From NCBI RefSeq assembly GCF_020404745.1, contig NZ_JAIZAP010000001.1, positions 62,001 to 126,000 on the forward strand: a stretch of DNA of 64,000 nt. Reading direction: 5' to 3'. The translations under genes and the position numbers were made by a program. Positions 18,445 through 27,078 of this stretch are shown here, piece by piece. Source of the DNA: Aquibacillus saliphilus. Lineage in GTDB: Bacteria > Bacillota > Bacilli > Bacillales > Amphibacillaceae. Each line of letters opens with the position of its first letter. Positions within the stretch are counted from its first letter, which is position 1. The notes beneath the pieces were generated by a model. That model did no database searches. It had not been told where the DNA came from and saw only the letters and a program-made list of their open reading frames with translations.

Positions 18445-19236
18445 ATGACAAGAGTAATAGGGAAAAACATAATCATTACTGGTGCATCTGGAGGGCTTGG
18501 AAAACAAATTGCCTTTCATGTAGCCAAAAATGGTGGGAATCCCGTTTTAGTAGCACGCCAAGAAGAGAAGTTAAGAAAAATTCAACAGGAATTGATAGAT
18601 AAATACAAGGTAAGTTGTAGTTATTATTCTGTTGACTTAACCGACCTTAACAAATGGGAATTGACATTACATCAAATACTAAGTGAAAGAAAGACAATTG
18701 ACGCACTTATAAATAATGCAGGAATTGGAATTTTTAGTTTGATTGAAGATTCTAATTGGGATGATACTGAAAGAATGATGAAATTAAATGTTTTATCGCT
18801 TATCAAAGGAGTACAACAAATACTTCCTCATTTTCTAACACATGAAAAGGGGCACATTGTAAATATTGCTTCCATCGCGGGTAAAATTTCTACGCCAAAA
18901 TCAGCAGTATATGGTGCTACAAAGCATGCAGTTATAGGATTTACCAATGCTTTACGACTAGAAGTGGCAAGTAAGGGGATTCAGATAACTACAGTCAATT
19001 TGGGGCCTGTTCGAACAAATTTTTTTAAAGTTGCTGATCCGTCTGGTAGTTATCAATCATCAGTTGATAAGTTCATGCTAGATCCAGACCAAGTTGCTAA
19101 GCGAATAGTTAACAGTTTATTTACTAATAAAAGAGAAATAAATTTACCATATTGGATGGATATCGGAAGTCGTCTTTATCAACTTTTTCCTAGTCTAATT
19201 GAGCGAGTATTACAAAAACAATTTAATAAAAAATAA
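18445..19236 (+). CDS. yqjQ: Short-chain dehydrogenase/reductase YqjQ
   Basis: A 263-residue NAD(P)-dependent SDR enzyme. The nucleotide loop TGASGGLG (13-20), the NNAG motif (90-93), S143 and the YxxxK pair (Y156, K160) are all present, so it should be catalytically active. It matches YqjQ of B. subtilis. The segment after the active site resembles the DltE/SadH-like branch acting on long or lipophilic substrates, but the substrate is not known. I start it at the ATG at 18445, with AGGTGAT just upstream. A GTG at 18436 directly after the yqjP stop is possible but would lie inside that ribosome site. It is co-transcribed with yqjP. Confidence 0.86.
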   Translation: MTRVIGKNIIITGASGGLGKQIAFHVAKNGGNPVLVARQEEKLRKIQQELIDKYKVSCSYYSVDLTDLNKWELTLHQILSERKTIDALINNAGIGIFSLIEDSNWDDTERMMKLNVLSLIKGVQQILPHFLTHEKGHIVNIASIAGKISTPKSAVYGATKHAVIGFTNALRLEVASKGIQITTVNLGPVRTNFFKVADPSGSYQSSVDKFMLDPDQVAKRIVNSLFTNKREINLPYWMDIGSRLYQLFPSLIERVLQKQFNKK

Positions 19237-19377
19237 ACCTAAATAGTAAAGCTATAACTTGAAATAGTTGAACCAATAGGCAGTAAAAACTTATACTAGG
19301 AGAGAATAAGGTTATATGACTAAAAGCTATAGGTTTTAGTCTTTGGCCATTAATCAACAATCCCGGAGGTAGATACC

Positions 19378-19710
19378 ATGAAATTAACAATAACCACAAA
19401 AGCGTTGGATTGTATCGAAAAACTGCCAAGATCTGGTTTTAAGTATCTTTGGTTATATTTTGATACAGAGGGGTGTGGTTGCGGGGTAAGTGGGATGCCT
19501 ACAGTCCGTCTAACCAATACAAAAGCAGATTCTTTTAAACTTATATCAAGTAATGAATATCAAGTTATTGTCCACCATCAACAAGCTGTATTCTTTGCTG
19601 ATGATATGAAACTTGATTATATAAATAATAGTTTCCGCTTATCTAGCACAGAAGGTATTCTCAATCCTGTTATTCCTGTGAATGACCTGATTAATGGCGA
19701 TGTCGCATGA
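19378..19710 (+). CDS. yqkB: HesB-like-fold protein YqkB
   Basis: A 110-residue protein of the YqkB family, which shares the HesB/IscA fold used by iron-sulfur carrier proteins. A cysteine group is present in TEGCGCGVSG (C53, C55), but it lacks the C-terminal CxC typical of true A-type carriers, so an iron-sulfur role is not proven. CCGGAGG precedes the ATG. Its stop overlaps the yqkC start by four bases (ATGA). The preceding 140 bases contain no other gene. Confidence 0.82.
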   Translation: MKLTITTKALDCIEKLPRSGFKYLWLYFDTEGCGCGVSGMPTVRLTNTKADSFKLISSNEYQVIVHHQQAVFFADDMKLDYINNSFRLSSTEGILNPVIPVNDLINGDVA

Positions 19711-19931
19711 ACAAGAAAAACCAAAATGAAAAGAATATGGTACAGGATCGCTTAAATGATCAATTATTCAATAAACTGAAAGAAAAAAAGTTAGCTTTAA
19801 AAAAACAAGAAATACAGGCTGAACAAAATGAAAAAAAGCGCTTGATAGAAGAACAAAAAAAGAAGGAAAAAGCTAAAAGTTTTGAAGAACTACTGGAAGG
19901 TAGTAATCAAGATTGGCAAAACTATAAGTAA
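19707..19931 (+). CDS. yqkC: Small charged coiled-coil protein YqkC
   Basis: A 74-residue, extremely charged protein rich in Lys, Glu and Gln, predicted as one long helix, matching the DUF3886/YqkC family. Its C-terminal FEELLEGSNQDWQNYK is the conserved part. No function is known. It is translationally coupled to yqkB by an ATGA overlap and is followed at once by a strong terminator, so the two form a small operon. Confidence 0.8.
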   Translation: MNKKNQNEKNMVQDRLNDQLFNKLKEKKLALKKQEIQAEQNEKKRLIEEQKKKEKAKSFEELLEGSNQDWQNYK

Positions 19932-19965
19932 AAAAACAAGTAGCCGAACTGGCTACTTGTTTTTT
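19931..19965. terminator. Bidirectional terminator between yqkC and yqkF
   Basis: Perfect 15-bp stem, AAAAAACAAGTAGCC paired with GGCTACTTGTTTTTT, loop GAACT. It touches the stop codons of the convergent yqkC and yqkF genes and carries a T run on each strand. Confidence 0.95.
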
Positions 19966-20875
19966 ATCTGTGCTTGTCATACTTTATTGGTAAAGATATT
20001 TTCTTTAATTGATCAAACTTTTTTTGAGACAACGGTTCTGCCTTATCATAGTTCAGATTACTATTTAACTGTTCTAGTGAGCTAGCTCCAAATACTGCGC
20101 TCGCAACCGCTGGGTGTTGCAAGACATATTGTAATGCAAGAGTTGTTTTAGAAGTAGGCGAAAAAGTGTCTAGTTGTTTAGACACAGATAAAAGCTTATC
20201 ATAAGAATAATCTAAGTACCCGTCCTTACCTTTTTGCTCTACCTTCTCGTTGGACTTATCACTAAGCATTCCTTTAGCAACGGGACCACGAGAAACCACA
20301 CTAATATTATTTTCTGATAATAGATCCAAAACTTCTTCTTCGGGTCTACGATCAAGTAAGCTATATTGCATCATAACACTTACAATATTTGAACGCTCTA
20401 CGTATTCTCGAATGACATTTGGTCTAATTGAAGAAATTCCATAATAGCGGATGAGACCTTCTTTTTTCAGATCCTCAAAGGCATCAATTGTTTCGTCAAT
20501 TGGGTCCTCAATTGTACCTCCGTGTAGTTGATAAAGATCAATATAGTCGGTTTTCAATCTTCTCAAACTTTCTTTCACTTGCTTTTTAATATAATTTTTA
20601 GAAGGATCAAAAAACCAACTTCCATCTTCTTTTAAATGATTGCCTACCTTGGTTGCTAACACAATTTGTTCTCGTTTCCCTTTTATTGCATTCCCAACAA
20701 TCGCCTCGTTTTGACCTTTGTCATATAAATCTGCAGTGTCCAAGTAGTTAATACCAGAATAAAGGGCGCGGTCAATTATTTCTTTGGCTTTGTTTTCGTC
20801 TGTTCCAAGTGACATACAACCAAGTGCTAATTCTGATACGAAAAGATCTGAACTTCCTAATCTATTTTTTTTCAC
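19964..20875 (-). CDS. yqkF: Aldo/keto reductase YqkF
   Basis: A 303-residue NADPH-dependent aldo/keto reductase with a complete catalytic tetrad: D46, Y51, K76 and H118 (LYQLHGG). The N-terminal LGSSDLFVSELALGCMSLGT and the C-terminal cofactor region are typical of the AKR11/YqkF group, which reduces aldehydes and ketones; the physiological substrate is unknown. It is on the minus strand, convergent with yqkC and divergent from nudF, and appears monocistronic. A GGAGGAG site lies before its ATG on that strand. Confidence 0.9.
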   Translation of the reverse strand: MKKNRLGSSDLFVSELALGCMSLGTDENKAKEIIDRALYSGINYLDTADLYDKGQNEAIVGNAIKGKREQIVLATKVGNHLKEDGSWFFDPSKNYIKKQVKESLRRLKTDYIDLYQLHGGTIEDPIDETIDAFEDLKKEGLIRYYGISSIRPNVIREYVERSNIVSVMMQYSLLDRRPEEEVLDLLSENNISVVSRGPVAKGMLSDKSNEKVEQKGKDGYLDYSYDKLLSVSKQLDTFSPTSKTTLALQYVLQHPAVASAVFGASSLEQLNSNLNYDKAEPLSQKKFDQLKKISLPIKYDKHR

Positions 20876-20999
20876 TTTCTCTCCTCCTATTACAATTATC
20901 TCTATTTATATATTTTAGAAATAATACATAGGAATTACAACTAATGTGAATAGTAGTCTATGTTAAAATACCTCTATAAGAGAAAGGAGATTTTAACTT

Positions 21000-21545
21000 A
21001 TGAAGAAATTTGAAGAAAAGACAATTCATTCTGAGTCAATCTTTGAGGGAAGAATAGTTAATTTAAAGGTAGATGATGTTCGTTTACCAAACGGAAAAAC
21101 ATCCAAGCGAGAAATTATAAATCATCCTGGAGCTGTTGCTGTGATTGCAGTTACCAATCACAATAAAATTGTGTTTGTCGAACAATATAGAAAACCACTG
21201 GAGAAGAGTTTAGTAGAAATACCTGCTGGTAAATTGGAACAAGGCGAAGAGCCAGCAATCTCTGCTCTGCGTGAGTTAGAAGAAGAGACGGGTTACACAA
21301 CTGACAATTTGAAATTTTTAACATCTTTTTATACATCACCAGGATTTGCTGATGAGCTTATTTATCTTTACATAACTAACGATTTGAAGCCATTAGAGCA
21401 AGCAAAATCATTAGATGAGGATGAATTTGTTGAATTATTAGAGTTAACATTAGAGGAAGCAGAACAACTGATTAAAGAACAACGGATTCATGATGTGAAG
21501 ACAAATTATGCAGTTCTATACTTAAAGTCCGAGGGAATGATATAA
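21000..21545 (+). CDS. nudF: ADP-ribose pyrophosphatase NudF
   Basis: A 181-residue Nudix hydrolase that cleaves ADP-ribose to AMP and ribose-5-phosphate. The Nudix box runs over residues 77-99 with all consensus positions filled (G77, E82, REL-EE-TG). The segment HPGAVAVI in front and SFYTSPGF after it are typical of the ADPRase branch (NudF/YqkG). AGAAAGGAG precedes the ATG. The next gene begins one base after its stop, so they are probably co-expressed. Confidence 0.93.
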   Translation: MKKFEEKTIHSESIFEGRIVNLKVDDVRLPNGKTSKREIINHPGAVAVIAVTNHNKIVFVEQYRKPLEKSLVEIPAGKLEQGEEPAISALRELEEETGYTTDNLKFLTSFYTSPGFADELIYLYITNDLKPLEQAKSLDEDEFVELLELTLEEAEQLIKEQRIHDVKTNYAVLYLKSEGMI

Positions 21546-21546
21546 G

Positions 21547-22710
21547 ATGACGCTAGCTTCATTTTTTGTTGATCTCCATGTTCATATTGGTAGGGACATG
21601 TTTAATAAACCGGTTAAAATTACAGGATCAAAAACACTTACATTGACTAACATTTTAAAAGAGTCTAGTCGTAATAAGGGAATTGATATGGTTGGAGTAA
21701 TAGATAGTCACTCTCCAGCAGTAATATTGGAAATGGAAGAGCTTTTAGCAAATGGTAGTGCAACAGAGTCAAACGATGGTGGGATTTATTACGAGAATGT
21801 AACATTAATCCTAGGATCAGAAATTGAGGTTTATGATCAACTGTGTAATGGCCCTATTCATGTTCTCTGTTTTATGCCTTATCTTTCTACTATGAAAACT
21901 TTTTCAAAATGGTTAGCTACAAAAATGACTAATATCAATCTTAGCTCGCAGAGATATTATGGATCTGGGAAAGAACTCCAATTAAAGGTGAAAGAATTAG
22001 GTGGCTTATTTATCCCAGCTCATGTTTTTACTCCGTTCAAAAGTTTGTATGGGAAAGGTGTAAAACAATCATTTACAGAGGTCTTTGACGCAGAATTGAT
22101 TGATGGAATTGAGTTGGGACTAAGTGCCGACTCTAAAATGGCAGACCAAATTACAGAATTACATAATTATACCTTCGTCACGAATTCTGATGCCCATTCG
22201 CTTTCCAAGATTGCTCGAGAATACCAGGAAATTAAGTTTCTTGAACCTAGCTTCAAGGAACTTAATTGGGCGCTTCGTGGTCTAAATGAAAGAGAAATTA
22301 TAACAAATTTTGGGATGAATCCCTTATTGGGGAAATATCATAAGTCCGTCTGTGGCAAATGCCTAAATTTTACTGACGGCAAAGCAAAATGTGATTTTTG
22401 TGGTTCAACGAAAATAATAAAAGGTGTGGTAAATAGAATTGAAGAAATAAAAAATTCCACAATAGACTCACTAACTAGACCACCATACATATATCAAGTA
22501 CCACTTGAATATATACCATCTTTAGGACCCAAAACGTTCGAAAAACTATTAGATCATTTTGATACGGAGATGAATATCATCCATCAAGTACCTAAAGATG
22601 AGTTACAGAATGTTGTTGGAACTAGGATAGCTGATGCTATTATGAAGATGCGAGCGGGAACACTTAAGTTTAAATCAGGTGGTGGAGGAAAATACGGGAA
22701 GCTACTCTAG
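21547..22710 (+). CDS. yqxK: Endonuclease Q-like PHP nuclease (YqxK family)
   Basis: A 387-residue protein with an N-terminal PHP phosphoesterase domain (DLHVHIG with D9, H11, H13; VIDSH; HVFTP; TNSDAHS). It continues with a four-cysteine zinc element (CGKC...CDFCG, about 275-292) and a C-terminal helix-hairpin-helix-like region (IPSLGPKTFEKLL). This order matches endonuclease Q, which nicks DNA 5' to deaminated bases (uracil, hypoxanthine) and has been shown active from archaea and at least one Bacillus. In B. subtilis the homologue at this position is YqxK. Enzyme activity here is inferred from the family. It starts one base after nudF. Confidence 0.82.
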   Translation: MTLASFFVDLHVHIGRDMFNKPVKITGSKTLTLTNILKESSRNKGIDMVGVIDSHSPAVILEMEELLANGSATESNDGGIYYENVTLILGSEIEVYDQLCNGPIHVLCFMPYLSTMKTFSKWLATKMTNINLSSQRYYGSGKELQLKVKELGGLFIPAHVFTPFKSLYGKGVKQSFTEVFDAELIDGIELGLSADSKMADQITELHNYTFVTNSDAHSLSKIAREYQEIKFLEPSFKELNWALRGLNEREIITNFGMNPLLGKYHKSVCGKCLNFTDGKAKCDFCGSTKIIKGVVNRIEEIKNSTIDSLTRPPYIYQVPLEYIPSLGPKTFEKLLDHFDTEMNIIHQVPKDELQNVVGTRIADAIMKMRAGTLKFKSGGGGKYGKLL

Positions 22711-22800
22711 TAGAATTCCTCTTTTTTGGTCTATTTTATACGAGTACCTCATAGATTTTACTAAACGCAATATTTCAGGTAGAAAGAGTGGGGAAAACTC

Positions 22801-23439
22801 ATGTATAAAAAAAGGACTTTAGTAGCGGACCATTTTAATAATCATGCTGTTATTTATTTTTTTATGTTAGTTTTATTTTTGATTGGAATTATTTTTGGAG
22901 CAGTTATCGTAAATAGTATGAATTTTATTCAAAAACAGGACTTGTTTTTTTATTTAGATAGGTTTTTTGGTCAATTGATGGAGGGACCAATTCTTGATAG
23001 ACAGGAAATGCTAAAGAGTAGTTTCTTTTACCATCTTAAGTACTTGCTTTTATTATTCATTTTAGGTTTATCAGTAATTGGTTTACCTGTTATTTGGATC
23101 TTGCTGTTTGTGAAAGGTTTAGTAGTAGGGTTTTCAGTAGGTTTTTTTGTGAATCAGATGGGGTGGCATGGATTACTGTTTGCCGCTGCATCCATTGCGC
23201 CTCAAAATTTATTAATCATTCCTATTTATTTGGTTGCAGGTAGCTTAGCTATGATATTTTCTCTAACTTTATTAAGAAAGCTTTTTACACGAAAATTACA
23301 ACAACCTATTTTACAACCTTTTTTAAGGTACACAACATTATATCTATCGTTAATTTTAATGATAGCACTTGCTGCAATTGTCGAATCATTTGTTGCTAAT
23401 GAAGCCATGCAAATTGTTATTCGGTGGGTTTATAATTAA
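22801..23439 (+). CDS. spoIIM: Stage II sporulation protein M
   Basis: SpoIIM is a membrane component of the SpoIID/M/P machine that thins septal peptidoglycan and drives engulfment of the forespore. The 212-residue protein has about five hydrophobic helices and ends in the conserved EAMQIVIRWVYN-type tail. In B. subtilis the gene is transcribed by mother-cell sigma-E. AGAAAGAGTGGGG precedes the ATG at 22801. The stop codon falls inside a large AT-only inverted repeat that probably ends its transcript before fur. Confidence 0.92.
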   Translation: MYKKRTLVADHFNNHAVIYFFMLVLFLIGIIFGAVIVNSMNFIQKQDLFFYLDRFFGQLMEGPILDRQEMLKSSFFYHLKYLLLLFILGLSVIGLPVIWILLFVKGLVVGFSVGFFVNQMGWHGLLFAAASIAPQNLLIIPIYLVAGSLAMIFSLTLLRKLFTRKLQQPILQPFLRYTTLYLSLILMIALAAIVESFVANEAMQIVIRWVYN

Positions 23440-23473
23440 TAATTAATATAATTTAATATTAATTATTAATTAT
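23432..23473. repeat. AT-only 18-bp inverted repeat after spoIIM
   Basis: Two perfect 18-base arms made entirely of A and T (left 23432-23449, right 23456-23473) flank a six-base loop. The left arm includes the spoIIM stop codon. It may act as a terminator or as a structural element next to the fur promoter; pairing without G or C is weak, so the role is open. Confidence 0.7.
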
Positions 23474-23483
23474 CATTTATAAA

Positions 23484-23527
23484 TTATAATGATTGTAATT
23501 GACACTTGTTTCATGTCTGCTTATAAT
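23484..23527 (+). promoter_or_regulatory. fur promoter with PerR-type box
   Basis: A consensus sigma-A promoter is present: TTGACA at 23499-23504, 17-base spacer, TATAAT at 23522-23527. Directly upstream, TTATAATGATTGTAA (23484-23498) matches the PerR box TTATAATnATTATAA with one mismatch. In B. subtilis fur is repressed by PerR, so this is an expected but well-preserved arrangement. Confidence 0.82.
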
Positions 23528-23558
23528 GAAATTGGGATTATGAGGGAGGTTTTCAGAC

Positions 23559-24014
23559 GTGGAACATCGAATTGATCGGATTAAAAAACAACTGCATTCA
23601 CAAAGCTATAAATTGACTCCACAACGGGAAGCAACAGTACGGGTTTTATTAGAGCGCGAAGAAGACCACTTAAGTGCAGAGGAAGTTTACCTCCTTGTAA
23701 AAGAAAAAGCGCCTGAAATAGGTTTAGCAACGGTTTACCGAACGCTGGAGTTATTATCTGAATTAAAGATTGTTGATAAAATAAATTTTGGAGACGGTGT
23801 ATCCAGATATGATCTTCGTAAAGAAGGTGCAGCCCACTTTCATCATCACCTTGTTTGTATGGAATGTGGCTCTGTTGAGGAAATTGTTGAAGATTTACTT
23901 GATGATGTTGAAAAAATTGTTCAAGATGATTGGGGATTCCAAGTAAAGGATCATCGACTCACATTCCACGGGGTATGTAGACAATGTCAAAAAGAGGTCG
24001 CTCAAACGTCATAA
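23559..24014 (+). CDS. fur: Ferric uptake regulator Fur
   Basis: Fur represses iron-acquisition genes when loaded with Fe2+. The 151-residue protein has the N-terminal winged helix (KLTPQREATVRVLL and the recognition segment GLATVYRTLELL). The C-terminal metal domain holds HFHHHLVCMECG and CRQC, giving the four-cysteine structural zinc site. Start is GTG at 23559 behind GGGAGG. It belongs to the Fur rather than PerR or Zur branch by its context between spoIIM and yqzK/xerD, as in B. subtilis. Its promoter carries a probable PerR operator. Confidence 0.94.
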   Translation: MEHRIDRIKKQLHSQSYKLTPQREATVRVLLEREEDHLSAEEVYLLVKEKAPEIGLATVYRTLELLSELKIVDKINFGDGVSRYDLRKEGAAHFHHHLVCMECGSVEEIVEDLLDDVEKIVQDDWGFQVKDHRLTFHGVCRQCQKEVAQTS

Positions 24015-24022
24015 TATTTACG

Positions 24023-24053
24023 AAGCCTTTTTACACTTTAGAAGGCTTTTTTT
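24023..24053 (+). terminator. Terminator after fur
   Basis: AAGCCTT and AAGGCTT form a 7-bp perfect stem nine bases after the fur stop, followed by TTTTTTT. Confidence 0.85.
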
Positions 24054-24671
24054 GTTGTTTAGGATACGATAAGCTTGTTGCCATGTGGAAAAATAATGAT
24101 AGGATTGCGCCACGTCTCAGGCGTCGGCGCCTACCCGGAAACAAGCGGTTTGCTTATTTTGAATGCACACCCTTTAGGTCTTAATTCAATCCTCTAATGT
24201 GCAAAGAGCGCAGGGCGACGTGAGCACTAAGGAAGACAACTTAGAATAAGTGTCTTTCTTATTTCGAAGGGCTTCTGCGTTTTTGTTCTTTGTTAGAAAA
24301 TAATAAGTATTAAGAGGAAATACTTTTAAACCATCGAAAAGTATTTTATTTACAGACGCAACTTTTTTCGATATCTTTAGTTTACGTTAATCAATTTCAT
24401 AATACTGTTTTTTGTAGTTGTCATCCACCTCTAGTTGGGATAGAACGTTCCCAAACTATATGCGGATGACAATTACTGCATAAGGTAATTATGAAATTAA
24501 TTCTACATACGTATATTTTATTGGTTTTTTGGCATATCTTTGTACTATGAGTTAGCAAAAAATAGTTGCTCTTATAGTAGATGTAAATAATAAATGAAGT
24601 ATCTTTCCCCTATAGGAAATGTTAATACTCTTTAACGAGTAACTTTTAATTATTACTTGAGGAGATATGTT
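24054..24671. other. Gene-free region between fur and yqzK
   Basis: About 620 bases without a credible gene. The left part (24083-24290) is richer in GC and highly self-complementary: AGGCG/CGCCT at about 24119-24132, TGCACA/TGTGCA at about 24164-24204, GAAGACA/TGTCTTTC at about 24232-24258. It ends GGGCTTCTGCGTTTTTG, which resembles a terminator. The right part holds a separate long inverted element (24391-24500). The region looks like decayed mobile or repeat sequence; I recognise no family with certainty. Confidence 0.55.
24391..24500. repeat. MITE-like inverted element, copy 1
   Basis: A 110-base near-palindrome. Outer arms AATTTCATAAT/ATTATGAAATT (24393-24403 and 24488-24498) enclose a second 9-bp pair, TTGTCATCC/GGATGACAA (24418-24426 and 24464-24472). 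An inner pair, AGTTGGGA/TCCCAAACT, has one bulge. A second element with the same outer arms is at 58653-58746. Confidence 0.6.
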
Positions 24672-24890
24672 ATGAGACCGATATACGGATTAGTAAAAGA
24701 TACCTTAAAGATATTTATTATATTTACAGCATGCACGTTACTCTTTTATTTTGGTCTACGTGCTATGCATACAGAATATCAGGAATATCACAGATATGAT
24801 CCACCTGAGGGTAAGGCTGTCAAAGTATTTAATTACGATCAGAAAGAATTGATTGATCGATTATCTATATTTTTTCGACTAGGAGAGTAA
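24672..24890 (+). CDS. yqzK: Small membrane protein YqzK (DUF4227)
   Basis: A 72-residue protein with one membrane helix near the N-terminus (about 9-30) and a charged tail rich in aromatic residues (HTEYQEYHRYDPPEGKAVKVF). It matches the DUF4227/YqzK family, which in B. subtilis sits between fur and xerD, exactly as here. Function is unknown. The start is the ATG at 24672 behind GAGGAG; the TTG at 24657 overlaps that ribosome site. Six bases separate it from xerD, so they are likely co-transcribed. Confidence 0.85.
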   Translation: MRPIYGLVKDTLKIFIIFTACTLLFYFGLRAMHTEYQEYHRYDPPEGKAVKVFNYDQKELIDRLSIFFRLGE

Positions 24891-24896
24891 TATACG

Positions 24897-25784
24897 ATGC
24901 AAGATACGTTAAATGACTTCCTTCACTATTTAAGAATAGAAAGAGGATTATCTAAAAATACGCTGGATTCTTATCAGAGGGATTTAGTAAACTATCATAA
25001 ATACTTAGTTAGGGCTTACAAAATTGATAAATGGGATTCTGTTATTAGAAATCATGTCGTACAGTATCTCTATCAACTTAATGATAAAGGGAGATCACCT
25101 GCGACAATTGCAAGAGCATTATCTTCATTGCGTTTATTTCATCAATTTATGAGTCGTGAGTATCAAGTAACGAATGACCCGACTTTACATATTGAAACTC
25201 CAAAAAAGGATAGGAAATTGCCGAAAGTATTATCGACAGAGGAAGTTGAAAAACTACTAACTATTCAAGGAAATGACGCTTTTAGCATCCGAAATAAGGC
25301 AATGTTAGAAATGTTATACGCAACGGGTTTACGGGTATCAGAGTTAATGTCACTAAAAGTTAGTGACCTTCACTTAACAATGGGCTTTGTTAGATGTATA
25401 GGAAAAGGTTCTAAAGAAAGGATTGTACCGTTGGGTGATGTAGCCAGGGACTCGGTAGAATCCTATTTGTCATACAGTAGAAGTATATTACTCAAAAAGA
25501 AGAATACAGATTTTCTTTTTATTAATCATCACGGGAACCAGCTATCAAGACAAGGGTTTTGGAAGATTTTGAAAGGTATCTCACGTGATTCAGGGATAAC
25601 AAAAGAAATTACACCTCATACAATGCGTCACTCATTTGCGACACACTTATTAGAAAATGGTGCTGATTTACGTTCTGTTCAAGAGATGCTAGGGCACGCT
25701 GATATATCTACTACACAAATTTATACACATGTTACGAAAGCTAGATTAAAAGATATCTATCAATCTTATCATCCGCGCGCTTAA
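24897..25784 (+). CDS. xerD: Site-specific tyrosine recombinase XerD
   Basis: XerD (RipX in B. subtilis) works with CodV/XerC at the dif site to resolve chromosome dimers. The 295-residue protein has the N-terminal SAM-like DNA-binding domain and a C-terminal catalytic domain with the full active site: R146, K170, H241, R244, H267 and nucleophile Y276 ([11 protein letters not shown] and [14 protein letters not shown]). Its context after fur and yqzK is the housekeeping one, so it is not a mobile-element integrase. Confidence 0.95.
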   Translation: MQDTLNDFLHYLRIERGLSKNTLDSYQRDLVNYHKYLVRAYKIDKWDSVIRNHVVQYLYQLNDKGRSPATIARALSSLRLFHQFMSREYQVTNDPTLHIETPKKDRKLPKVLSTEEVEKLLTIQGNDAFSIRNKAMLEMLYATGLRVSELMSLKVSDLHLTMGFVRCIGKGSKERIVPLGDVARDSVESYLSYSRSILLKKKNTDFLFINHHGNQLSRQGFWKILKGISRDSGITKEITPHTMRHSFATHLLENGADLRSVQEMLGHADISTTQIYTHVTKARLKDIYQSYHPRA

Positions 25785-25887
25785 TAACTAGTTACCAAGC
25801 CTTGTTTATATCATAGATGATAAAGATAGTGGCATAAATTAAACGAATCTAGGGAAAATAACTATAAATGAGTAGGAGGGATTACAA

Positions 25888-27066
25888 GTGAAGGAATTTA
25901 AACGGATTTTTTTGGTTGTTCTAGATTCCGTTGGTATTGGAGAGGCACCTGATGCTGATCAATTTAATGACCGAGGTGCGGATACACTTGGACATATTGC
26001 AGAGCACATGAATGGACTGAGTATGCCGAACTTAGGTGGGTTAGGATTAAGCAACATTAAAAAAATTAAAGGTATAGAGAAGGCTGCTGAACCAAAAGCT
26101 CATTATACTAAAATGGAAGAGGCTTCAAATGGTAAGGACACGATGACAGGTCATTGGGAAATTATGGGCTTACATATCGAACAACCATTTCGTACTTTTC
26201 CAGATGGATTTCCAGACGAGCTACTCAATGAATTAAAACAAAAAACTGGACGAGCCATTATTGGAAATAAGCCAGCTTCAGGAACCGAGATCATAAAAGA
26301 GCTCGGGGAAGAACATATGAAAACGGGTGCATTAATTATTTATACTTCTGCAGACTCGGTACTCCAAATTGCTGCGCATGAAGATATCGTTCCAATCGAA
26401 GAACAATATAAAATATGTGAGATAGCTAGGGAATTGACTTTAGACGAGAAATACATGGTTGGACGCGTAATTGCTCGTCCATTTGTAGGTGAACCGGGAG
26501 CATTTGAACGCACTTCTAATCGTCATGACTATGCCTTGAAGCCATTTGGGAGAACGGTGATGAATGACTTGAAGGATGATAATTATGATGTCATTGCAAT
26601 CGGCAAAATTTCCGATATTTACGACGGGGAAGGTGTAACAAAATCAATCCGTACAAAAAGCAATGAAGATGGTATCGAAAAAATGATTCAATCAATGGAT
26701 GAAGACTTTAAAGGATTAAACTTTTTAAACTTAGTGGATTTTGATGCAAAATACGGCCATCGTAGAGACCCAAAAGGATACGGAGAAGCACTCGAATTTT
26801 TCGATACACGTCTCCCAGAAATTTTGGGAAAGTTGAGAGATGATGATTTGTTAATTCTTACTGCAGATCACGGGAATGATCCAGTCCATCACGGTACAGA
26901 TCATACGAGAGAATATGTACCGCTTCTAGTTGTTCATAATGATATAAAAGTCGGGAAAGAGCTACCAGTCAGAAAAAGTTTTGCAGATATTGGGGCTACG
27001 GTTGCAGATAATTTCAATAGTAACATGCCAGAATATGGGATTAGTTTCTTAAACGATATTAAATAG
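25888..27066 (+). CDS. deoB: Phosphopentomutase
   Basis: DeoB (Drm) interconverts (deoxy)ribose-1-phosphate and -5-phosphate, feeding nucleoside sugars into central metabolism. The 392-residue alkaline-phosphatase-fold enzyme has its two-manganese motifs: [12 protein letters not shown] near the start, the phospho-threonine segment [10 protein letters not shown], and TADHGNDP...GTDHTRE near the end. GTG start at 25888 follows AGGAGG. It is the first gene of the deoB-punA-pdp salvage operon, seven to twelve bases from the next. Confidence 0.95.
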   Translation: MKEFKRIFLVVLDSVGIGEAPDADQFNDRGADTLGHIAEHMNGLSMPNLGGLGLSNIKKIKGIEKAAEPKAHYTKMEEASNGKDTMTGHWEIMGLHIEQPFRTFPDGFPDELLNELKQKTGRAIIGNKPASGTEIIKELGEEHMKTGALIIYTSADSVLQIAAHEDIVPIEEQYKICEIARELTLDEKYMVGRVIARPFVGEPGAFERTSNRHDYALKPFGRTVMNDLKDDNYDVIAIGKISDIYDGEGVTKSIRTKSNEDGIEKMIQSMDEDFKGLNFLNLVDFDAKYGHRRDPKGYGEALEFFDTRLPEILGKLRDDDLLILTADHGNDPVHHGTDHTREYVPLLVVHNDIKVGKELPVRKSFADIGATVADNFNSNMPEYGISFLNDIK

Positions 27067-27078
27067 GGGGAATTGACA

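Noticed and set aside
24897-25784. Integrase of a mobile element
   Set aside because: The tyrosine recombinase is XerD by sequence and by its place after fur and yqzK; no att repeats or cargo genes are beside it.
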